From positions 364 through 7,238 of the forward strand of contig DORI01000024.1 in NCBI GenBank assembly GCA_003512365.1: DNA of 6,875 bases, in the 5' to 3' direction. This document shows positions 1 through 5,538 of this stretch, one piece after another; within the stretch, counting starts at the first letter, position 1, and the number at the start of each line of letters is the position of its first letter. The notes below the pieces were generated by a model. That model did not search any database, had not been told where the DNA came from, and saw only the letters and a list, made by a program, of their open reading frames with translations. A program made the translations under genes and the position numbers. Origin of the DNA: Crocinitomicaceae bacterium. GTDB taxonomy: Bacteria > Bacteroidota > Bacteroidia > Flavobacteriales_D > Crocinitomicaceae.

Positions 1-398
1 GCGGGATCTGGTGGGTAAAACAATCCTTTTTCTTTTACCGCATCTTGCAAAACTTGAGTTATCACTCCAGGTTCTACAGTAACTTGATGATTTTTCTCAT
101 CAATTTCAATGATTTTATCAAACTTTTCCATTGAAATGAGTACACCACCATGATCGCACAAAGCTCCACCGCTCAATCCTGTACGTGCTCCAGCCGGAGT
201 TACAGGAATATGGTGCTCATGACAAAAGTTCATAATTTCGGAAACTTCCTCGACAGAAATTGGTTTCAATACAATTGCTGGAGGAAAGTTAAAGTCTTCA
301 GTTTCATCAGAACCATAAATTTTTCTTATTTCGGTTGACGTTATTGCTCGGTCCCCTAAAAGGTCTTGAAAGTAGGACAAGTGAACGTGGGATAGCAT
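1..398 (-). CDS. FAD-binding oxidase, GlcD/D-lactate dehydrogenase type (N-terminal part, cut by window edge)
   Basis: This is the first 132 codons of a flavoprotein that would oxidise a 2-hydroxy acid such as glycolate or D-lactate; the substrate cannot be told from this fragment. The translation begins MLSHVHLSYFQDLLGDRAIT. Residues 39-48 (PPAIVLKPIS) match the entry strand of the FAD_binding_4 (PCMH) fold. Residues 68-79 (PAGARTGLSGGA) are the glycine-rich loop that binds the FAD pyrophosphate. Residues 106-111 (VTVEPG) and 128-132 (YPPDP) are further conserved family blocks. The ATG at 398 is the only sensible start, because an in-frame TAA lies just upstream (410-408). No Shine-Dalgarno is seen and the leader is A-rich. 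The family is usually about 460 residues, or about 950 when fused to an iron-sulfur reductase domain, so most of the gene lies outside the window. It is divergent from the thiolase gene, and a functional link is not shown. Confidence 0.9.
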   Translation of the reverse strand, partial: MLSHVHLSYFQDLLGDRAITSTEIRKIYGSDETEDFNFPPAIVLKPISVEEVSEIMNFCHEHHIPVTPAGARTGLSGGALCDHGGVLISMEKFDKIIEIDEKNHQVTVEPGVITQVLQDAVKEKGLFYPPDP

Positions 399-412
399 AT
401 TTTTCGTTTACC

Positions 413-420
413 CAAAAGTA
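413..420 (-). promoter_or_regulatory. Candidate -7 promoter element for the FAD oxidase gene
   Basis: On the minus strand this reads TACTTTTG, an exact fit to the Bacteroidota -7 consensus TAnnTTTG. It ends 14 bases before the ATG at 398, implying a very short leader. A TTTG on the same strand (plus-strand CAAA, 445-448) could act as the -33 element, but the 24-base spacer is slightly longer than usual. The call rests on motif match and position only. Confidence 0.4.
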
Positions 421-457
421 ACAAATGATTGCATATCTCGAACTCAAATGAAAGTTG

Positions 458-465
458 TATTTTCG
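458..465 (+). promoter_or_regulatory. Candidate -7 promoter element for the thiolase operon
   Basis: TATTTTCG matches five of the six fixed positions of the Bacteroidota -7 consensus TAnnTTTG and lies 15 bases before the thiolase ATG. No well-spaced -33 TTTG is present; the nearest TTG (429-431) is 26 bases away. Some promoter is expected here, since the upstream gene points the other way, but this exact placement is weak. Confidence 0.28.
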
Positions 466-471
466 TGAAAA
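460..471. repeat. Short inverted repeat TTTTC-GT-GAAAA in the divergent intergenic region
   Basis: Five-base perfect arms flank a 2-base centre, overlapping the candidate plus-strand -7 element and ending 9 bases before the thiolase ATG. It could be an operator half-site pair. It is also short enough, in AT-rich DNA, to be chance. Two near-identical 9-mers, ATTGCATAT (428-436) and ATTGCAAAT (472-480), lie on either side of it. Confidence 0.25.
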
Positions 472-480
472 ATTGCAAAT

Positions 481-1689
481 ATGTCAAAAGAAGTCTTTAT
501 TGTTGATGGGGTAAGGACACCCATTGGATCTTTTGGAGGAACCCTCGCAGGAGTTCGTGCTGATGACTTGGCGGCACATGCCATTCGAGCGCTGAAGGAT
601 AGGCATCCAAATCTAGATTTTTCAAAAGTTGAAGATGTAATTTTGGGATGTGCAAATCAAGCAGGTGAGGACAACCGAAATATTGCCCGAATGGCTAGTT
701 TACTTGCCGGACTTCCTGTTGAAGTTGCAGGAGAAACGGTAAATCGCTTGTGCGCATCAGGAATGGCAGCTGTAGTTAATGCAGCACGTGCAATAAAAGA
801 TGGTGCCGGAGATTTGTACATTGCGGGTGGAGTAGAACATATGACACGTGGTCCTTGGGTAATTTCAAAAACATCATCTGCCTTTGGAAGAGATGCTCAA
901 ATGTTTGATTCATCTTTTGGGTGGCGTTTTATTAATCCAAAAATGGAAGAAATTTATGGAGTTGACAGCATGGGAATGACTGCTGAAAACTTGGTGGAGA
1001 AATACGGAATAGAACGTGAAGCGCAAGACCGCTTTGCTTGTTGGTCACAGGAAAAAGCTGCGAAAGCGAAAGAAAACGGATTTTTAAATGGTGAAATAGC
1101 TGCCGTTTCGATTCCTCAAAAGAAAAAAGATCCTATTCATTTCGCAACAGATGAATTTGCCAGAGCATCAACCACCATGGAAACATTAAGCAGTTTGAAA
1201 CCGGCATTTAAAAAAGATGGAACCGTTACCGCTGGCAATGCATCCGGCTTAAATGATGGTGCAGGAGCTTTATTGATTGCTTCTGAAACGGGGGTGAAAA
1301 ACAACAACCTGAAACCGATGGCTAGAATTGTAAGTGCCGCAGTTGCTGGGGTTGAGCCTCGTATTATGGGGATAGGACCCGTTTATGCTTCTCAGAAAGC
1401 ACTAGAAAGAGCAGGGTTGACCTTGGCCGACATGGATGTTTTGGAATTAAACGAAGCTTTTGCAGCACAAGTTTTAGCTTGTACACGTACAATGGGACTT
1501 AAAGATAATGATCCGCGAATAAATCCAAATGGAGGAGCAATTGCATTGGGACATCCTCTGGGAATGTCAGGTGCCCGTTTATTATTGACCGCTGCTCGTC
1601 AACTTCAACTAACCGGAAAACGATACGCATTGGTAACCATGTGTATCGGTGTTGGACAAGGCTATGCAACAGTAATAGAACGAGTTTGA
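481..1689 (+). CDS. pcaF: 3-oxoadipyl-CoA / acetyl-CoA thiolase (PcaF/PaaJ type)
   Basis: This cytosolic thiolase splits a 3-oxoacyl-CoA with free CoA, or runs the reverse condensation. The closest family by recognition is 3-oxoadipyl-CoA thiolase, the last step of the beta-ketoadipate and phenylacetate pathways, giving succinyl-CoA and acetyl-CoA. At 402 residues it has the normal full length. All catalytic blocks are present: nucleophile Cys91 in NRLCASG, GGVEHM (117-121 region), NEAFAAQ, His358 in GGAIALGHPLGMSGAR, and Cys388 in CIGVGQG. The PcaF/PaaJ-type signatures CANQAGEDNRN near residue 57 and GWRFINP at 147-153 support that subgroup over a generic acetyl-CoA acetyltransferase. The ATG at 481 is supported by an in-frame TGA at 466-468 and agrees with the family N-terminus (VDGVRTPIG). 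Its stop shares one base with the next start. No other aromatic-degradation gene is in view, so the physiological substrate is uncertain and it could serve fatty-acid metabolism. Confidence 0.93.
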   Translation: MSKEVFIVDGVRTPIGSFGGTLAGVRADDLAAHAIRALKDRHPNLDFSKVEDVILGCANQAGEDNRNIARMASLLAGLPVEVAGETVNRLCASGMAAVVNAARAIKDGAGDLYIAGGVEHMTRGPWVISKTSSAFGRDAQMFDSSFGWRFINPKMEEIYGVDSMGMTAENLVEKYGIEREAQDRFACWSQEKAAKAKENGFLNGEIAAVSIPQKKKDPIHFATDEFARASTTMETLSSLKPAFKKDGTVTAGNASGLNDGAGALLIASETGVKNNNLKPMARIVSAAVAGVEPRIMGIGPVYASQKALERAGLTLADMDVLELNEAFAAQVLACTRTMGLKDNDPRINPNGGAIALGHPLGMSGARLLLTAARQLQLTGKRYALVTMCIGVGQGYATVIERV

Positions 1690-2696
1690 TGAAAATTCTT
1701 TTGAAATTCGCCTTTTATTTGGTGATTTTCTGTCATAACTTCTTTAGTGCGCAAAAAACTTTTGTTTTTGGTAAAACGAACGAACACGCCCGCGCCATTT
1801 GTAGTAAAGGAAAAACTATTTTTATTGGTACTAATCTCGGGAGAATTTATAAAGTAAAAGGGAATAAATCTAAATTAATTTCAACTGATAGCTTTCCTGA
1901 AATTCGAGATATTCAGTTAGTTAGAAGAAAATTACACGTGATGCAAACCGGAAATATCGGGAGGATGATTTGCTTTAAAAAGGGATTATTCGGCAAGTAT
2001 ACATTAGAAAGAATTCAAACTTTTGAATCAGGCGGTAAAAACGTATTTTTAGATGGATTTAGTATTTATAAAAACAAGGGTTTATTGATGGGAGATCCTA
2101 TCGATGGTAAGTTTTCGCTTTATTGTTTAAGTGCATCGGGCGAGTGGGAAAAATTACCGAACGTTGCTTCAAATACCGGAGAAGCTGCTTTTGCAGCAAG
2201 TGGAACTACCGTCCATGTTTCCGCAAATCATTGGTATTTTGTTTCTGGTGGACTTGACTCGCGTTTATTTCATTCCACAGATTATGGATTAACGTGGGAA
2301 ATTCTAGAGCTTCCATTTTCATCATGTGAAAGTTGTGGGGCTTATTCCTTAAGTGTTCTAACTAAATCAAATTTGGTCACTAAAGTTATAGTCGGTGGTA
2401 ACTATCTGTTTCCGAACGAGAAACAAAGTAATTCGTTTTTACAAATCAATAATGATAGCAGTTGGATAACCCCGGAAGTTTCACCAAGAGGATATAGGTC
2501 CGTGGTAATTTACAATGAGAAAAGTAACTTATTGTTTTGTGGAGGAACCAATGGTATTGATTTTTCATCAGATTTTGGTCGCAATTGGTTTTCAATTTCT
2601 GGTGGGAACTGTTTTTCCATGATTCCATACAAGAAAGGATTGATCTATACATCTGACAAGGGACGAATAATAAGACATAAAGAAGTAAAGAAGTAA
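1689..2696 (+). CDS. Secreted YCF48/BNR-repeat beta-propeller protein ("oxidoreductase"-like)
   Basis: A 335-residue exported protein of unknown function. Residues 1-21 form a signal peptide (basic Lys2 and Lys6, hydrophobic core, likely cut after FFSA before Gln22). The mature part looks like a WD40/YVTN/BNR-type propeller. Asp-box-like turns are visible at 196-203 (STDYGLTW) and 293-300 (SSDFGRNW). GDPIDG (135-140) and GEAAFAAS (164-171), followed by a WYFVSGG block, recall the YCF48-related proteins of Flavobacteria that databases often label oxidoreductase; no redox site supports that name. A CESC motif (Cys213, Cys216) could form a disulfide or bind metal. The ATG at 1689 is chosen because it overlaps the thiolase stop as TGATG and puts the signal peptide at the N-terminus. 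An in-frame GTG at 1641 would bury it behind 16 residues of thiolase overlap. Role in the operon unknown; family membership is from recognition only. Confidence 0.75.
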   Translation: MKILLKFAFYLVIFCHNFFSAQKTFVFGKTNEHARAICSKGKTIFIGTNLGRIYKVKGNKSKLISTDSFPEIRDIQLVRRKLHVMQTGNIGRMICFKKGLFGKYTLERIQTFESGGKNVFLDGFSIYKNKGLLMGDPIDGKFSLYCLSASGEWEKLPNVASNTGEAAFAASGTTVHVSANHWYFVSGGLDSRLFHSTDYGLTWEILELPFSSCESCGAYSLSVLTKSNLVTKVIVGGNYLFPNEKQSNSFLQINNDSSWITPEVSPRGYRSVVIYNEKSNLLFCGGTNGIDFSSDFGRNWFSISGGNCFSMIPYKKGLIYTSDKGRIIRHKEVKK

Positions 2697-2726
2697 TTGT
2701 ACTATTCGCGAAATTCACTAAATTAG
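2697..2726 (+). promoter_or_regulatory. Possible internal promoter before the lipoprotein gene (weak)
   Basis: In the only real gap between the plus-strand genes, TTG (2697-2699) is followed after 19 bases by TAAATTAG (2719-2726), which fits five of six fixed positions of TAnnTTTG. The spacing is good for a Bacteroidota promoter. However, the element ends 5 bases before the ATG at 2732, so the transcript would be almost leaderless. An 8-base palindrome TTCGCGAA (2705-2712) lies between the two boxes. Read-through from the thiolase is an equally good explanation of expression. Confidence 0.2.
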
Positions 2727-2731
2727 CCATC

Positions 2732-4318
2732 ATGCGATTTCTCCCGAGTATTTTTCTTATTTTTTATTTGATTAGTTCATGTAAGAAACAACCCACAACT
2801 TGGGAACAAGAATTGGTTTCTCCAATTGCTAGTGATACCATTGATTTATCGAATTTTTACAATGATTCTACTTTAGTATCAGTAATACCCGGCTCATTAA
2901 ACCTTGACCTGTCAAGAACAATTTTAAATATTGGTATTAACGATGTCGTCAAAATTCCAGACACAACGATTTCCCAAGTTTTTAGTCCTACCTTGAATAT
3001 TAATAACGTACAACCTGGTTCTCAGTTTGTAAATTCAATTGAGGAACATCCTTTGGCTTTAGGTGATGTTATTCTGAAAAAAGCGATATTATCTTCTGGG
3101 AGTATTAATTTAAAAGTTTTTAATCCATTAAATACAGGTGTGATTTTTACTATTGAGATGCCAGGCGTGACACAGGGAGGTGTGAATTTGACGCATGAAT
3201 TCAGTGTTCCAGCCGGAAGTATTGCATCTCCTTCCTCTGCCGTGACAAGTTTTGATATTTCCAATTATGAGTTAGATCTTACTGCTCAGTCAGGTCTAAA
3301 TTATAACAAATTACAGTCGCGTTTAAGCATTAAAACAGATCCAAACGGACCTGTTACGAATGTAACTACAAACCATGATTTTACTTTTCAAGCTAAGTTA
3401 ACTGACTTGAAATTGAGCTATGCAAAAGGTTACTTTGGATCCGCAACCATAAGTGATACCTCACAATTCACTGTGCCGTATTTATCCAATATTGTCTCAG
3501 GTAGTATTGATATTCCTTCCTCAGATATTCAATTTAAAATAGAGAATGGGATGAAATTAGCAATGCGAGCAGCATTGACTTATGCAAAAAACACGAATTC
3601 CCAAGGAAATTCAGTTTTCTTATCATCGTCACTCATGAATAATCCAATTCTTCTTAACGCTGCTTTAGGTTCATGGAACAACATTGCGCCATCTAGTTCG
3701 ATTCTAAATTTCACGCCTTCTAATAGCAATATGGAGCAGTATGTCGAGAATTTGGGAGGAAATCAAGAACTAGGTTATCAATTACAATTGAATCCTTGGG
3801 GAAATATTTCAGGGAGTACAGATGAGATTTTTCCGAATAGTAGAATTAAATTAAAGGTATGTACACAGATGCCAATGACGATAGGAAGTGATGGGTTGAC
3901 GTTGAGAGACACCTTTAATTTATCTTTATCACAAAACTCTTCAAAATCTCATCTCACCTCAGGCATAATAAAACTTAAAGCTTCAAATGCCTTTCCATTC
4001 GCTGTTTCTCCTGTATTGTACCTTGCAAATGAAGCTGGCGACATTTTATTTACGGTTATTGGAGATGCACAGATTTCGAGTTCGGAAATGGGTGTTATAA
4101 ATCCGCAGACTGGTCTAAAAGAAAAGAGCTCTACAGTACAATTTTATTTATCGGAAGAAATAATCACTCAACTTAGTTCAATTAAAAAAGTAATAGCCGA
4201 GTTAAGAGTCGATTCTCCCGATATTAATACAGGAGCCAATATACCTGTTTCAATTCCTTATGGAGCATATGTTTCCGTTAAACTTAGTGCTATCATGCAA
4301 TCAAAAATTGTTTATTGA
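2732..4318 (+). CDS. Large outer-membrane lipoprotein of unknown function, probable partner of the downstream beta-barrel
   Basis: A 528-residue predicted lipoprotein. The N-terminus MRFLPSIFLIFYLISSC is a type II signal peptide with lipobox ISSC and lipidated Cys17, followed by Lys18-Lys19. No clear acidic lipoprotein-export signal follows the Cys, so surface exposure cannot be claimed. The mature protein is rich in Ser, Asn, Thr and alternating hydrophobic residues and looks all-beta. Just after the lipid anchor, WEQELVSPIASDTIDLSN (24-41) resembles the opening of a set of uncharacterised Bacteroidota lipoproteins, as does the block around KGYFGSA (232-238) followed by a GSIDIPSSDIQFKIEN-type strand pair. 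No catalytic motif is visible. The ATG at 2732 is the only start giving the signal peptide. The stop shares its last base with the barrel gene's ATG, so translation is probably coupled and the two products may form one envelope complex (inference). I do not recognise a characterised family. Confidence 0.8.
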   Translation: MRFLPSIFLIFYLISSCKKQPTTWEQELVSPIASDTIDLSNFYNDSTLVSVIPGSLNLDLSRTILNIGINDVVKIPDTTISQVFSPTLNINNVQPGSQFVNSIEEHPLALGDVILKKAILSSGSINLKVFNPLNTGVIFTIEMPGVTQGGVNLTHEFSVPAGSIASPSSAVTSFDISNYELDLTAQSGLNYNKLQSRLSIKTDPNGPVTNVTTNHDFTFQAKLTDLKLSYAKGYFGSATISDTSQFTVPYLSNIVSGSIDIPSSDIQFKIENGMKLAMRAALTYAKNTNSQGNSVFLSSSLMNNPILLNAALGSWNNIAPSSSILNFTPSNSNMEQYVENLGGNQELGYQLQLNPWGNISGSTDEIFPNSRIKLKVCTQMPMTIGSDGLTLRDTFNLSLSQNSSKSHLTSGIIKLKASNAFPFAVSPVLYLANEAGDILFTVIGDAQISSSEMGVINPQTGLKEKSSTVQFYLSEEIITQLSSIKKVIAELRVDSPDINTGANIPVSIPYGAYVSVKLSAIMQSKIVY

Positions 4319-5538
4319 TGAAATACCTTTTGCTCATTTTCTATATCACATGTTTGACGTTAAAGGGTATGACGCAAAATTGGTTACCAGTTTTTCAAGA
4401 TACATTAGCTGATAATTCTACTGAAATATGGTTTGATGCAGGCGCTCAATACAATGGAAATTCATTGCACCGCAATTTGGTGTCCAAGCTTTTTTACGGA
4501 GGCGAAATTACGAATGAAATTAAAGAACAGAATTTGAACAGGATGAAGAATGTGAATCTATTCTATTCGGATATTCAGTCTGAGGTCAGCTATCGAAATA
4601 CGAAAAGTAACTTTTTTAGAAATAAGCGTTTGGGTTGGTCTTTGAAATTGGGCGCAGCCTCTTATTTAACGTCTAATTTCAGTAAAGATGCTTTCCATCT
4701 TGCCTTTTTTGGAAACGCTCCTTTTGCTGGACAAGTCGCAGACATTTCTGGGAGTAGAATTCAAAATTATACCTTCGAAAAAATCGGTTTTGGTCTAATT
4801 GACAAAAGATCTAGCTCTTCGGTTCATTTTAATTTTGTTAATTTGACCAATTACACAGATTTTCATGCATATTTTGGAGGAGTTTTTCAATCCGAAGAGT
4901 TGGATACGCTTCAGGTTTTGTTAAATGGTAAATTCAGACAATTTGGAGATGGGAAATTTTCATCAGGTGCCGGTGCGTCTTTTGATTTAGACAAAAGACT
5001 TTACGTTTTAAAGAATAATGGGCAACCACTTTTTTTTCGCCTTGAACTTAACAATATAGGTGTAGTAAGAGCAAGTTCCTCACAATCTTTCAGAGCTGAT
5101 ACGCTCATTCAATTTACAGGCTTCACCTTCAATGAAATGATTTATGGAACCTCATTGCTTGATTCAACTCAAACCTTGTTACAAAAACTAGGTATCGAGG
5201 AACGACAGGAAAGCTCTTGGGTACTGTTGCCTTTCTCAATTCAACTTTCTAAAATGGTTAACTCATCTTCGAATGCATTATTTCAGGAATTCTATGGTGC
5301 ACGAATGGTTTATTTGTCTGATATTCAAATTTTTGCGGGGGTTGATTTTAAAGTTCCGCTGAAAGGAAAGATTAATTGGCATGTTGGAACAAATATTTCA
5401 TACGGTGGAAGTGCTAATGTGATGTTTGGAAATTATAGTCATTTATCCTCCGGAAAGTGGTCTCTTGGAATGGTGAGCGAAAACCTTTTACTTCAATCAG
5501 GAGAATCCTTTAAATTTAAGTTACAATGCGCATTCTAG
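4318..5538 (+). CDS. Probable outer-membrane beta-barrel protein, DUF5723-like
   Basis: A 406-residue exported protein. MKYLLLIFYITCLTLKGMT is a signal peptide, likely cut before Gln20. The rest shows many amphipathic beta-strand segments, frequent Gly/aromatic alternation, and a C-terminal Phe (KLQCAF), as expected of a barrel inserted by the BAM machinery. Segments FGNAPFAGQ (131-139), IGFGL (156-160), a GAGASFDLDKRLYV stretch, FFRLELNNIG (239-248) and QFTGF (265-269) resemble the order seen in DUF5723 outer-membrane proteins of Bacteroidota. That assignment is from memory of the family and is moderate. The start is the ATG at 4318, overlapping the lipoprotein stop as TGATG. A TTG at 4315 in the same frame would add one residue but is less likely. 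The 3' end overlaps the next gene by 13 bases. No TonB box or plug domain is visible, so it is not a SusC-type transporter. Transport, assembly or scaffold role is unknown. Confidence 0.75.
   Translation: MKYLLLIFYITCLTLKGMTQNWLPVFQDTLADNSTEIWFDAGAQYNGNSLHRNLVSKLFYGGEITNEIKEQNLNRMKNVNLFYSDIQSEVSYRNTKSNFFRNKRLGWSLKLGAASYLTSNFSKDAFHLAFFGNAPFAGQVADISGSRIQNYTFEKIGFGLIDKRSSSSVHFNFVNLTNYTDFHAYFGGVFQSEELDTLQVLLNGKFRQFGDGKFSSGAGASFDLDKRLYVLKNNGQPLFFRLELNNIGVVRASSSQSFRADTLIQFTGFTFNEMIYGTSLLDSTQTLLQKLGIEERQESSWVLLPFSIQLSKMVNSSSNALFQEFYGARMVYLSDIQIFAGVDFKVPLKGKINWHVGTNISYGGSANVMFGNYSHLSSGKWSLGMVSENLLLQSGESFKFKLQCAF

Noticed and set aside
150..338. 62-codon plus-strand open frame
   Set aside because: It lies antisense to the FAD oxidase coding region, whose conserved FAD-loop residues are read from the other strand; its product has no recognisable feature.
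1641..1688. GTG start 16 codons upstream for the YCF48-like gene
   Set aside because: It would overlap the thiolase's conserved C-terminus and place a polar leader before the signal peptide; ATG 1689 is better.
2446..2733. 95-codon minus-strand open frame
   Set aside because: Antisense shadow of the YCF48-like gene, low-complexity product, no family resemblance.
3022..3264. 80-codon minus-strand open frame
   Set aside because: Lies wholly antisense inside the lipoprotein gene, with no supporting motif.
2732..5538. SusC/SusD-type nutrient uptake pair
   Set aside because: The barrel is far too short for SusC, has no TonB box or plug domain, and the lipoprotein is beta-rich, unlike the helical SusD.
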